Origin: Madurella fahalii
Taxonomy: Eukaryota > Ascomycota > Sordariomycetes > Sordariales
Length of the DNA stretch: 64,000 bases
Assembly: GCA_029876055.1 (NCBI GenBank)
Contig: CM056880.1
Span: forward strand, 248,001-312,000
Reading direction: 5' to 3'
The position numbers and the translations under genes were made by a program. The notes beneath the pieces were generated by a model, which made no database searches, was not told the origin of the DNA, and saw nothing but the letters and a program-made list of their open reading frames with translations. This document shows positions 1 to 10,707 of the stretch, one piece after another (the first letter of the stretch is position 1; the number at the start of each line of letters is the position of its first letter).

Positions 1-407
1 TCCCAGATATGCCCATCCAGATCCGCAAAGCTTCGACTATACATGCCCATCTCTTGCCCGTACCCCTCCATGACAAACGGATCCGGACTTCCCCCGGCCT
101 TGACCGCCTTCTCAATCAGCTCGTCAACAAGCTCCTTGTTGGACACACCCAAGGTAAACAAGGCCTCGGTAGTCTTGGTCGCGTCGTTGGTCTCCGTTCC
201 GGGACGGATGAACTGCTTGAAGCGCTTATGGGCGTGCAGCATGAGACAGAGGGCGTCGTTGGGAGCGGGGAACCGCATGGTTTTGGATTGCGCGTCGCTG
301 TACTCTGGGACCGTGGTGAAGCCGATGGCTGTGAAGAACTGGGCGGAGGCTTCGGGGTCGGCGGTGTGCAGATTCAGGAAGAAGGTTGGGGCCTTGGCGG
401 GATCCAT
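1..407 (-). CDS. VOC/glyoxalase-fold protein, 3' end outside the window
   Basis: The frame runs from the ATG at 407 down to the window edge without a stop, giving about 135 residues. It begins MDPAKAPTFFLNLHTADPEA and contains FFTAIGF, the usual pattern of the first beta-alpha unit of vicinal-oxygen-chelate proteins, then RFPAPNDALCLMLHAHKRF and, near the edge, FADLDGHIW, which matches the conserved D-x-x-G-x-x-W/F end of bacterial-type predicted lactoylglutathione lyases. Members of this group bind a divalent metal and often have no known substrate, so glyoxalase I activity should not be assumed. The start is chosen because it is the first ATG and sits directly before the conserved domain. 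No intron is seen. The upstream region (408-700) is pyrimidine-rich on this strand, as expected of a fungal promoter. Confidence 0.8.
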   Translation of the reverse strand, partial: MDPAKAPTFFLNLHTADPEASAQFFTAIGFTTVPEYSDAQSKTMRFPAPNDALCLMLHAHKRFKQFIRPGTETNDATKTTEALFTLGVSNKELVDELIEKAVKAGGSPDPFVMEGYGQEMGMYSRSFADLDGHIW

Positions 408-1346
408 TGCGGAAAGGTTGTTTCAGGGATATGAGTTTGGTGGTGGTTTGATGGTGGGTGTTGTGGATGGTTGGGGAGATAGCGTGTTGTTGATGGTCTT
501 TGGGTTGATGGAAAGACTGGTTGGGTTTTTGCAGAGCTTTGGATGGGAAGTGTCTTATCGAAAACTGGTGTGAAAGGGACGAGAGAACAAACCCGAAGGG
601 AGGAGAAAGCCCTATTTATCTTCATCTCTTCCCACCACCCCTCCCCTCCATCCCCCAGCAAACATATACCTGTGAACCTCCATTTCCATCGAACTCCAAC
701 ACAGGCCACCGTCTCTGCCTGAATGGCTGCCTGAACGCCAAGTATCGAGGCGCGTCTGGGCGCGGAGGAAATCACGTCCGAGACGCGCTGTCACGGGCTG
801 GAGACAGGCCATGCTTACGTACTGCCAAGAACGCAGAAGCAATTCCAGGCGGTGGATGCTCAGCGATTACTAACCAACACCTCATTAAGTGAAGCATCAA
901 GTTTCATGTGGTCTGTGTCTTGCACAAGTCTGAAGCACAGACTAAGGTATCCTTTCGGAGGCATTGAATGAATGGTACGGAGCTACCTATTATGTCACAG
1001 GGGCGGGCATGTTTTCGCGATCTTCCTCCAGGCCGAGAAGTGCAAGTTCTGTGCGGTACGTGCAATGAAGCAACCGCTGATACCGACAACCACCGGAAGC
1101 GTGCTGCTGATTTCAAGCCAGGCGTTAATATTCTGGGAAAACAGAAGTTATTGTGGTTTTTCACTATGAAGAAATATGCTCTAGCTCTCCGGGCAGCGAA
1201 AGTTACGGACCTGTCCACCTACCCAGTTAGGCCAAGCGGGGTTGATAACACAAAGACCCTGAAATCCCTATCACAGCACATCCCTTAGCCCGCATTTAAG
1301 ACGTACCAGTGCACAATATACAACCCTTGATAGCTCATACTCAACC
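408..1346. other. Intergenic region, divergent promoters
   Basis: Between the two divergently transcribed genes I see no convincing coding frame. Open frames here are short and lack codon bias or recognisable domains. The region probably holds the promoters of both neighbours. Confidence 0.5.
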
Positions 1347-2426
1347 ATGCCTCCCACCCCAGAAGCAGGCTACTTCCAAACTTTGGAACACCACTCCGAC
1401 AACACCATAACCATTCACGACGACCTCTATGGCTCGCACACTATCACAGAACCCATCCTCGTCGCCCTCCTTCGCTCCAAACCCCTCATCCGACTCAGCA
1501 CCGTCCACCAACACGGCATCACCGGCCTGCTAGGACTCACACCCAAAGTTACACGCCTCGAACACTCCGTAGGCGCTTTCCTCCTCGTCCGCAAAGTCGG
1601 CAGCGCTCTCGATGAGCAAGTCGCCGCGCTCCTCCATGACGTGAGCCACACCGTCCTTAGTCACGTGATCGACTGGGCCTTGTCCCAACCCGGCGAAGGG
1701 AGTTTCCACGAGGTTCATAAGGCGCGTTACGTCCAGACTACCAACCTGCCGGGGATCCTTGCCGAGCACGGTTTCGGTGCGGACGTCTTGAACGAGGAGG
1801 CGTTTCCGCTGGTGGAGCAACCTCCGCCGCACCTCTGCGCCGACAGGTTGGACTACGGGCTGCGGGATGCTGTGGGCTTTGGGAAGTTAGCCGCCGAAGA
1901 TGCGAGGCGTGTTTTTCGGGAGGTCGTTGCCTTCCCTGGCCCGGAATCGCCCGGGCGTATTCTCGTTCTTGAGGACTTGGAGCTAGCGCTCAGACTTGCA
2001 AGGGCGTATCTCGCTTGTGACCGCGATGTGTGGTCGAATCCAAGGCATATTGATATGTACCAGCGCGCGGGGAAGCTGATCGGTGCCGCGGTGCGCAATG
2101 GTGTGATAGCCGAGGCAACTCTGTGGAGTATGTCGGACGGGAATTTCTGGGAGGCTTTACGAAGTGTGACAGATGATGCAGGGCGCGAGATTATGAGGTC
2201 GTTGGAAAAGGAGGGGACGGCACAGGAGAATGAAGAAGGTGTTTGTGGCCTTGGACTGCCGAGGGGGACGAAGATCCGGACTCTGGACCCGGATGTTTAT
2301 GTGTCCAGGCCTGTTAAGTCGGAGGAGTCGCCGCCCGTGTGTAAGCCCTTATCGGAATGGTCCCCAGCTTGGGCTGCTGAGAGAGAGAAATACGTCCTGG
2401 CGCGCCAGAAGTTGTTATACGATTGA
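1347..2426 (+). CDS. HD-domain metal-dependent phosphohydrolase
   Basis: A single uninterrupted frame of 359 residues. The N-terminal half carries the HD-superfamily signature in order: RLEHSVGAFLLV around residue 72 (first His), LLHDVSHT around residue 94 (the HD pair), and CADRLDYGLRDA around residue 165 (last Asp region). This arrangement, with a short YGSHTI element at the N-terminus, resembles the dGTPase/SAMHD-like or YfbR-like branch of HD proteins, which hydrolyse phosphate esters of nucleotides using bound divalent metal. The substrate of this fungal protein cannot be told from sequence. The start codon follows an A/T-rich leader (ctcatactcaacc-ATG) and is the first ATG of the frame. 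Codon use is G/C-ending and consistent over the whole length, supporting a functional gene. Confidence 0.82.
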   Translation: MPPTPEAGYFQTLEHHSDNTITIHDDLYGSHTITEPILVALLRSKPLIRLSTVHQHGITGLLGLTPKVTRLEHSVGAFLLVRKVGSALDEQVAALLHDVSHTVLSHVIDWALSQPGEGSFHEVHKARYVQTTNLPGILAEHGFGADVLNEEAFPLVEQPPPHLCADRLDYGLRDAVGFGKLAAEDARRVFREVVAFPGPESPGRILVLEDLELALRLARAYLACDRDVWSNPRHIDMYQRAGKLIGAAVRNGVIAEATLWSMSDGNFWEALRSVTDDAGREIMRSLEKEGTAQENEEGVCGLGLPRGTKIRTLDPDVYVSRPVKSEESPPVCKPLSEWSPAWAAEREKYVLARQKLLYD

Positions 2427-2559
2427 GATCCGTACTTAGCGGGTTTAGAGTAGTAGGAAGTATGAGTGGCTCCATCCACGGGCCCCCTTGAAGCGTCAAT
2501 AACGAGGCCAAAACCTGCGCACTACCTTAGTCTCTTAGAATGAGCAACGTAGCAGTTGA

Positions 2560-3682
2560 CTGCAAAGTATGTCATTTGACATCGCCGCCCCTGTCCGTTC
2601 GACCGATCCCTCGTGCACTCCACCTCTTGAGGGAAACTCCCCGGGAATGGTGCTCTGTCGATGACGATGCACAGATCTTGTGTAGTTGGATCCGGTTCGC
2701 GTTTCCTGCCGAGAACCGCGTCCTGGTTTGTGTTGAGTTGTGGTCGAAGTTGCTCCATTGACCGTCTTCATTCTTTTCGTTCTTGGGCCTTTGGCTATCC
2801 CAGGGTCTCCCCGCCAACACATTGCACGTCTTGTCCCGGAACGCGACGTCGGCAGCCTTCTCTTGCCCCTCACAGTTCTTCCGTGGAGGTTGATCGTGCT
2901 CCGAACGTCGTGAGAGGTAAGCCCTCGAAGTATTCCACCAGGTGCCTGTACTCCTGGACCGAGTAATCCCAACTGCTATTATTGTCCTCATGCAAGCCAA
3001 CGTCGACCCTCCATCTTGCGAGCCGCCAGGTACTGGAAACTCTCGGACTCAAAACAGTAGATATTATGCTCGAAGAAACCTACATAGATCGTCGCATATT
3101 CCTTGAGCAACGTATCGAGGAGCTTGAAGGTATCACCGGGTTTGTGATTTAACTCTCAGGTATTATAATGTGAAACAAAGGCATATTCTTCGCAACGTTC
3201 CGATGCAGATGTGTCAGCAGCTGTTTGATACACAACCGAACATCGCCACGAGTCATGCTGCGTTTGGCTTAATCCCGTGGAGCGTCTTGTATGTCCGTAG
3301 GCCCTCCTTTTTTTGTCGGACGAGCCATTCGTCTGCGTGGTGAAGGACAAGGGATGACCTACTTTAAGTCCGACTTCAGGGCCCAGTCCAAGGGGTCGTG
3401 GATATGGCAATTGACAAATGCATTAATCCATGTTGACTTGCCCACACCCGTTACGCCCAGGATGAGGATGTTTAACTCCTCCCAAAGCCCTAGTCTTTGG
3501 GAGGCTGAAGGAGTTTCTCGCCGTCGTAATCGGGCCAACTCGATGCCATTGAGCTGGGGAAAATTGCCCCCGAGGAACAGGGTCCCTCTGATCATAGAGC
3601 CGTGGCCACTTAATAGGATGGCGTTCCGGAAGCTGGAGCTCGTTGGGGGCCCATTGTTCTTTTGCATGATAATCCTGGCCAT
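2560..3682 (-). pseudogene. Decayed P-loop (AIG1-like) GTPase gene
   Basis: The piece 3359-3682 encodes ELNILILGVTGVGKSTWINA, a Walker A/G1 motif of the fungal AIG1-like G-domain family, and ends soon after. Further along the same strand, fragments in different frames continue the family order: THLHRN around 3200-3230, NHKPGDTFKLLDTLLKEYA around 3080-3150, FFEHNIYCFESESFQYLAARK around 3010-3080, and SWDYSVQEYRHLVEYFEGL around 2920-2980. Frame changes and stops separate these pieces, so no full protein can be made. The last part (2560-2870) is weakly recognisable and the 3' limit is uncertain. The intact family is large in filamentous ascomycetes and of unknown role. I infer a dead copy. The order of the fragments is directly visible; the family name rests on my memory of homologues. 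Confidence 0.6.
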
Positions 3683-4416
3683 TGCTCCTTAGACAGGACA
3701 TCTATTCAGCACATCTTTCGGCACTTGTTGCAAGTTTAATTGACGAGCTTTCTGTACATGCAAAGTGGTCTCCCTCTAACCAGAGGGAGCTCTATTTGTA
3801 CGCGTTCCTTTAACCTTGCCTGGGCTACAGGGACCCGATTTGTTGAGGCGCCGCCTGGCCCGCCTTATCTATCTTCGTTTGGCATTTGGCCTCTCGTCAG
3901 TATTGCCGTACTCGACCACCGACAGGCATCTAGCGCAAATCCAAGTGCCTGGCAAAGTCGAGTCGCAGCAAGGATGGGAACAAGGGGGTCTTGGCCTGCA
4001 GTTGATCTAGCGGCCCAGTAGTGGGAGAAGCGGGGGTATCTGCCATTACCTGGACCGCGTAGCCCAGCGCTGGCAATTATGAAATGCTGTTGACATCATG
4101 ACACCCAACTATGCACAATCATAGCCTGCTAAAACCACCATGGCGCCCGGCTAGGCGTTATCGTGTTACTAGTAGAGAAGCTATTAGAATAGTAGCGCTG
4201 GGAGATACGGTTCACGCCATGGCAACATCTTGACCAGAACCCCCATCCTGCCCAGGTTAGGTAGTGAGCGATACAACTTATTAGTTCCCGCTCCCGTTGA
4301 AAATGCATCTATCCTTTTCCGTATTCCCAAAGCTTTCACTCTATCACTGGTTGGAAGAGCAGCCTTCACTGCTCCGGCATCATAGCGCGGGCTACTGTAG
4401 TACCTTTGCTTCCGGC

Positions 4417-5677
4417 TCAACGGCGCGAGAATGCAGCCGCTGGTGTGTTCTGAACGCTAGCCTGATTCTCCAGCTCGATATATAGTCCATCGTTCTTAGT
4501 GCTCAAAACAATGGTATTCATAAGGCTCTTGGTAAAATATGGATATGTGGGCGGCGGGACTTTGGGCTTGGCCTCGTGCCAAGCTTCCATGTTGGATGAG
4601 GTCGGACGGCGTTCGCCGCGCCCGCCAGGTCCAAGTTGCGCGAGCCTTTTCCTGCGGAACAGGAACGCCAGTTCCGGAAAGCACACGCACAGATTGCAGG
4701 AGGCAAGTTCCGCCGCGCCCCAGAGTAGGATTTCGGGTTGATACCACGTCGTGTCGGCATTGCCGCTATTTCTGAGGCGGACGACAAAGCCGATCGTTGC
4801 AAAGATGGGCGCACTATGGTTGTCGAGGCGCTCGTCTTAGTCTCGTCGAACGGAAACAAGAAGTAGAAGATGTAAAACGAGTGGAGGAAAAAGACGGCGA
4901 AACGTACCACAGACCAAAGCTAAATGCTAGGACGATAAGAATCCGCTTCAGCTTCTCCACCCGGAGGCTCCGTACGGCTTGGATGGGAAGTAGGAGAATC
5001 AGGTAGTCGGTAACCATATTGAAACACCCGCTAACGTTCAATATCCACTTCATTTCCAGGCACCTCCCAGGAAGCGAGTTGTTCCAGATCTTCTCGCGGG
5101 GCGCACACTGCCATATTTTCACGATGGTGGTAGTCCCGTAGAAACCGATGACGAGGATGATGAGGGTGACGCAGGCAATGTCAAATTTGGACCACCTGAC
5201 GGGCGAGAAGATGCGGCGGTAAAGCCACAAGACGGAGAGCTTGGCCATTCCAATCATGACGCCGTACTCGATGGCAGCGACGTTAAACCAGTACGCGGCC
5301 TCATTGGCTTGCTCCTTCGTGATGTCCCAGCCGTGCTGGCCTCCGTGATGGGACATGGTGGCCCGCATGATGCCGCAGTAGGCTACTGTGCCGACCCAGC
5401 TAATGGTTACGAGGGCATCTTCGGCGGTCCATGTTCGCTTGACGAAGGCGCGGGAATAGGTGCGGAGGAGGAAGAACACGGTTACACAAGGAAGGCAGAC
5501 GCTCAGAGTGATATTGGCGAGCCCACCGAGAGAGGCCGGATTTTCCGGATTTGGGGTAATTCCGGGCGGGGGTGGTAGGCTCGGCGTGAAGGTAGGCGTG
5601 GAGAGCGGTAGAGTTGACGATGCCGATACCTGGGGAGCCATCGTGGAAGGAAGCGGGGAACTAAGTGCTAACGGCAA
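4417..5677 (-). CDS. Fungal 7-TM rhodopsin-domain membrane protein (PTH11-like)
   Basis: Two exons, 5677-4908 and 4813-4417, joined over a 94 bp intron (donor GTACGT, acceptor CATAG) give an in-phase protein of 388 residues. After a Pro/Ser-rich N-terminus come several hydrophobic segments: ANITLSVCLPCVTVFFLLRT, LVTISWVGTVAYCGIM, AIEYGVMIGMAKLSVLWLYRR, FDIACVTLIILVIGFYGTT, and MVTDYLILLLPIQAV. The Y-R-R-I-F after helix 4 and the D-Y-L-I-L-L-L-P segment are typical of the fungal rhodopsin-like family (SAT4/PTH11-like integral membrane proteins). Exon 2 completes the last helices and a charged cytoplasmic tail. Many members are orphan receptors or proteins of secondary-metabolite clusters; the role here is unknown. 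An alternative start lies 12 codons downstream (MAPQVSAS). Confidence 0.85.
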
Positions 5678-5699
5678 CTTGGGCTAACGGAGTTGGGCC

Positions 5700-6290
5700 G
5701 TGGAGGACGCAATGGGCGGTGGCATCCTTGCGATTACTTACATACCTTACCATGCCTAGCCGGTCGAGGGCAGATAAGCTTGCGGGAATGCTTTGCGGCT
5801 ACGACTGTGGGGGCAATGCGTAGGGACGAGGTGAAGCTCACGGCCTTGTAAGGCTGCGGGGAGGGTCTGGAGAATATTAAATACAACCGGTCAAGGCGTC
5901 ACCTATTGGATAAGCCAGATGGCGAAAGGGGAAAGGACCTGCCAAAACCAGTAGGACGTTGTGCTACTTGACTGTGGGCGAAGTCGCAATGCGTCTATAC
6001 TCCCACTGCGACTCAACCACTCCAAGTAACCTTATCAGCGGCATATCTATGGCGCATACCTGCTGCAGGCGGCAATCTTTGCCGCAAATGAACGTCACTT
6101 AGCCCACCGAGTGGTAGTACGTGACTGGGGGCTAAAATGAAACCGCCCATGACAGGGTCTTAAATTCACCCAAGCTAAACGCGTCTGCTTTTGCAGCGGA
6201 GAATGTGCTCCACAAGATAACTGCGCTCACCGCGCGGCTCTGCCTACAGTTTTATATGTACTGCCCTTCGGAGGTGGACGTCGCTTCGTT

Positions 6291-6346
<56 letters not shown>

Positions 6347-6990
6347 TTATTTTTTTTTCCCCCGGAGGTAAAGCAAAGTCTTAAGCTATATACTCTCCGG
6401 ACCATATATTGCTACTCTCGTCTTCTAGGATTGTGGTTTCACCTACTTACGTACCTACAAATTTGTGAATTGAAACAATCCCACATGAACAGGAGTAGTA
6501 TGTACCTACAATGTACCTACACCAATGCTTATGTGCGGCGGATTAATTATAACCCCCCTTGCCCGACAATACCCTATGACATAGGGCCCGGGTTACCATA
6601 CACATTCTGAGTTTTTATACATTACATTTTGTGGTAATCACTAAGGTGCGTTTTCATGCGGGTTGATGGCTAGCTACATGGCCCAAATACCTAGGGTACT
6701 CGAATCAATATCTCCACGGTATGCAGCTCTCTAACGCAGTGGCAAAGTGTGGCTCTGTGGCGTATTGGACCTAGCGGGATAAACCAGCAACACAAAGTCT
6801 CCCCATAATCAGCTGTGAAGGACACATCCATTTCTTGCTTAGTTTTTAGGCCATTGTTCCTGAGCCCGCCCACCTTAGCTACACGACATCTTGTCTACCT
6901 TACATCAGAACTTCCGGCAGCCTTCCTCCTACTGCCGTAATTCAAATCATCCGCCATTGGACGCAGTTGAGAGACACTTACAACCCTCGC
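5700..6990. other. Intergenic region without recognisable gene
   Basis: About 1.3 kb between divergent genes. It contains a TC microsatellite followed by a T-tract (listed separately) and several TACCTAC/GTACCTA motifs common in fungal non-coding DNA. No coding frame could be supported. Confidence 0.45.
6295..6358. repeat. (TC)n microsatellite followed by T-rich tract
   Basis: About 21 uninterrupted TC dinucleotides (6295-6337) run into a T-rich stretch with one ATTATT break. Such pyrimidine tracts are frequent in fungal promoters; no other role is visible. Confidence 0.95.
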
Positions 6991-7060
6991 CTAAAATGGG
7001 TTCTCCAGGCACGACCCCTTCAGCATCACATCACTGAATCACGACAGCCTAACTTTGCAG

Positions 7061-8643
7061 TTAGGGGACGGCACTACCATCAAGTTTACCTCGGCAACAG
7101 TGGAGGTCGAGAGCAGCGAGAGCCTATCCGAGGCCGAGGCGAGCCAACTGCTACGCAGAATCGACCTTCACCTTCTCCCGGTGCTCTTCCTCATTTACGT
7201 CGTTGCATTCCTTGACCGGTACGGTTTCCTTAGCCATTTCCGCTCCTATAGTACCTACAATACCTACCTAACCATGTCCTCTCACTCACCCGACTGACTG
7301 CTCACAGCGCAAACATGGGGAATGCGCTCACTATGGGTTTGCCGCAAGAACTGGGCTTGACTGACCAACAACCGAATACCGCGCTGGCCGTGTTCTTCGT
7401 CCCTTACATTATACTGGAGATCCCGTCCAATGTCCTGTTAAAGAAGGTGACACCCCATGTCTGGCTATCCTTCTGCACCTTGGGCTTCGGTATAGTCACG
7501 CTGTGTCAAGGCTTCGTCCAGAACTATGGCGGCCTGCTCGCCACGCGCTTTTTCCTCGGGGTTTTCGAAGCCGGCATATTCCCCGGGAGTTTCTACCTGA
7601 TCAGTTTCTGGTACAAGCGCCAGGAAGCCCAGAAGCGCTTCACCGTCTACTTCTGCTCCGTCATCGTGGCCTCGGCCTTTGGCGGGCTCCTCGCATCCGC
7701 CATCGCCCACATGGACGGCATCAGGGGCCTGAGAAACTGGCGGTGGGTATTCATCTTGGAAGGAATCTTGTCCGTGTTAGTTGCTCTCGGTGCCTTCTTC
7801 TGTGTCAGCGATTTCCCGGACCAGGCAACATGGCTGTCTGCTAGGGAATATCAATGGGTGTTGCGGAAGACCCACCACGTGCACCAGCAGGATGCAGGCA
7901 AGGAGAATATCACTAGGGGAGATCTCGGCAAGTTCTTCAGGGATCCAAAAAACTACATCTGTGCATTGATGTACTTCTGTGAGTCGTTTTTACAGGCACT
8001 CCTATTTTTCGTGCAGAGCTTAACTGTGTCCCCAATTAGCGTCGTCGTCCCGGTCTACGCCTTTGCCTACTTCACGCCCACCGTTGTGAGGACGCTTGGC
8101 TACTCGACGGTCCAGACGCAGCTGCACTCGGTCCCTCCATTTGCCGCCGCGTTGGGCCTGTGCCTCATCCTGGCCTATCTATCCGATCGCACCGACATGC
8201 GCCTGCCCTATCTCCTGTTCTCGGGCGTCCTCCTGATTGCCGGCCTGGCCGTCTTGATGACAACGTACGGCCACTTCTCGGCGCAATATGCTGGGCTCTG
8301 CCTAGTCTGCATAGGCTCCTTCAGCGCGGCTCCAACCGTGATCTGCTGGTACCTCATGAACTTGCACGGGCACAAACAGCGTAGCATCGGTTCCGGGTGG
8401 ATGATCAGCTTTGGCAACACCGGCGGGATCCTGGCCCCTTTCGCCTTCCTGCAGAGCGACGCGCCGTATTATCGTCCCGGCTACTCGCTGTGCATGGCCG
8501 TTGCGGCGCTAGGGTTGGTAATGGCTTTCTGCTACGCCGCGTTCGTGCTTATCGACAAGCGTAAGGCGGGCCTGTGGTATAATCGACCGGATGACGCGCC
8601 GAGCGAGGAGACGCACCTTCAGCGGCCGGTCCTTGCGCTGTGA
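7061..8643 (+). CDS. MFS transporter, allantoate-permease (DAL5-like) type
   Basis: The exon starting near 7061 (branch and acceptor CTAACTTTGCAG) encodes EAEASQLLRRIDLHLLPVLF, the conserved entry to helix 1 of anion:cation symporters of the DAL5/TNA1 group. It joins over an 89 bp intron (7219-7307) to the long exon ending at 8643. Visible marks include FLDRANMGNA, a P-N-T-A-L-A-V-F-F-V-P-Y-I-I-L-E-I-P segment, the ATRFFLGVFEAGIFPG motif, NWRWVFILEG, and several further helices. The first exon with the ATG is not resolved: the ATG at 6996 is in another frame. A perfect donor GTGAGT at 7979 and acceptor AATTAG ending at 8039 suggest another intron, but removing it would shift the frame. A small carboxylate, vitamin or nitrogen compound is the likely substrate class. 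Confidence 0.75.
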
Positions 8644-8754
8644 AAACTGCCGGATGGCTTAGTTATAGGATGCAATGGGAAGGTAGCACAGCTTCAATGC
8701 ATTGTAACTCCTACGAGTACGCCAGACCCGTGGTGCCTAGTTTATGATCCCGGA

Positions 8755-8758
<4 letters not shown>

Positions 8759-8802
<44 letters not shown>

Positions 8803-8814
8803 AAAAAAAAAAAA
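8759..8814. repeat. (CA)n microsatellite followed by A-tract
   Basis: About 20 CA dinucleotides (8759-8798) followed by 16 A residues, located just downstream of the MFS gene. Confidence 0.95.
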
Positions 8815-9053
8815 GATCAAGGTAATGGCAGAGTCTGTCGAGCATTGCCGCAGTGCCACGTTCGTAAGAATCGACGGTTTGCGGTCGTAGATTGTAATTT
8901 AAAAGCAGCTGTGCGTCCGGCAATGAGAACCTAAGGTACCTAGGGACCAAGCCAGCTCGCTAGTTCCACGTTCCAGGTCCCGTTACATTTGTATACTGTC
9001 TAATTCATCTAGGATCTGCGGCTGTTCCCGCGCGTTACGAAACCAAGCCCACT

Positions 9054-10576
9054 ATGACCGGCACTGGTTCTGCAGAAGTGGCTGCAGGAGTCCAAGCTGG
9101 CTCTGCAGCAGTGGCTGCGGGGATGTCCACGGCAAGCGGATTTCAGGACAACCCCCCAACCAGTCGCCCCCAGATCGAGAAGCGATTGGACAGCTAACGG
9201 GACCTTGCAGGCAAAGAAACTGTACATATCTGCCACCGTCATTTTACTCAACTTCAATGTCACGCTCGCTTCGTCCCTCCCTAGCGGCGCTGAGCCCACC
9301 CTGAGCGCCCATTTCGGCGTCACTTCAGAGCTGGAGAAACCGTTGCCCGTGGCTGTCTTTCTTGGGGGCTACATCTTCGGCCCTATTATAGTCGCGCCCG
9401 TGTCCGAGTCCTGGGGCCGTCGCCCCGTCTTTTTGGCCTCATTCGCCATCCACACGGCGTTCACACTCGCCTGCGCTCTCGCTCCTAGCTGGCCCACCTT
9501 CCTCTTCTTCCGCTTTATGCTGGGCTGCGGCGCCGCCGCGCCACAAACGGTCTCGGGTGGGTTGTTCTGCGACATCTATCCTGATCTCGGCCCTCGCGGC
9601 ATGGCCGTGACCCTGCTGGGCCTCACGAGCAATGTCGGTCCCTTAATGGGGCCCATAATCTCGGGCTTCACCTCCGCGTCTGCCACGGCATGGCAGTGAC
9701 AGTTCTGGTGTGCCTTGATCCTTGCCGGTCTGAACTGGCCCATGCTGCTCTTCATGCCCGAGACGTTTGCGCCCGTCCTCTGCGCTGGCGAGAAGATCGC
9801 CAAGCCCCAGAATTGCTGGGACTACGTGAGAACCATCACACGTCCTATCCGCATCCTCTCGGAACCGCTTGTCTTCTTCACCGACCTCTTCATCCTCTAC
9901 CAATACGTTATCTTTTTCCTCTACTTCGGTGTCTATCCCATCATTTTCCGACGCGTGTATTCCATGTCTGACGGGGTGGCAGCCTTGATGTTCATCCCCA
10001 TCGGCATCGGGGCCATCCTTGCCATCGCCATATTCGCTGCCTGGGGACAAGTTTCACAGAACAAGCACCCAGCGGGGAAAGGCGTGGGCTCTCCGGGAGG
10101 AGTACCGACGCCTCCCGCTCGCATGCCTCGGCGGGCCGTTGTTTGCCCTCTCTGAGTTCTGGCTGGGGTGGGCCGCTCGTCCGGGTGTCCACTGGAGCAT
10201 TCCCGCTCTCTCGGGCGTGGCGCTCGGCGTGGGTATTGACCTGACGTTCCTGGCGCTGAACAATTATCTTACCGACGCTTACGACATCTACAGCGCATCA
10301 GCCCTAGCGTCTAGCGTCTGTACGCGCAACGTCCTCGCCGCCATCCTGCTCCCGCTGACCACGTACCCGTTGTACGAAAATCTCGGCACCAACTGGGCTT
10401 GCACATTGCTGGGGTGCCTGTGCTTCGCTCTGACACCAATCCCGTTCGCCTTCATCCGTTGGGGCCCTTCGATGAGGAGGCGCAGTCCTTTCTGCCAGGA
10501 ACTGGCCCGTAACACGGAGAGCGGGATTGGGGCCGACAAGAGCTCTGATTCGCCGACGGGTTGCTTCCGCAGTTGA
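9054..10576 (+). pseudogene. Broken DHA1-type MFS drug/polyamine transporter
   Basis: The frame from about 9211 encodes a typical DHA1 (FLR1/TPO1-like) transporter: KKLYISATVILLNFNVTLAS, FGVTSELEKPLPVAVFLGGY, GPIIVAPVSESWGRRPVF, FFRFMLGCGAAAPQTVSGG. At 9697-9699 a TGA interrupts the usual W-R-W-Q-F-W segment (here A-W-Q-stop-Q-F-W), explainable by G-to-A changes. The same frame continues with LILAGLNWPMLLFMPETF and FGVYPIIFRRVYSMSDGVAAL, then a one-base frameshift around 10045-10075 moves the coding potential to another frame, which continues LREEYRRLPLACLGGPLF to the stop at 10576. A possible first exon starts at ATG 9054 but has no clear donor site. Two independent lesions make loss of function likely. 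Confidence 0.8.
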
Positions 10577-10707
10577 AAAGAGGGGTGGGGGGAGTCCATG
10601 CATACGTTCTACACGGTATAACTTCAGGCTGTGCACAGATTGCTGTTTACACACCCTTTGTATTACCTGCCAGTTTTAAAACTAATCCAGTCAGAGGTGC
10701 TGTCATC

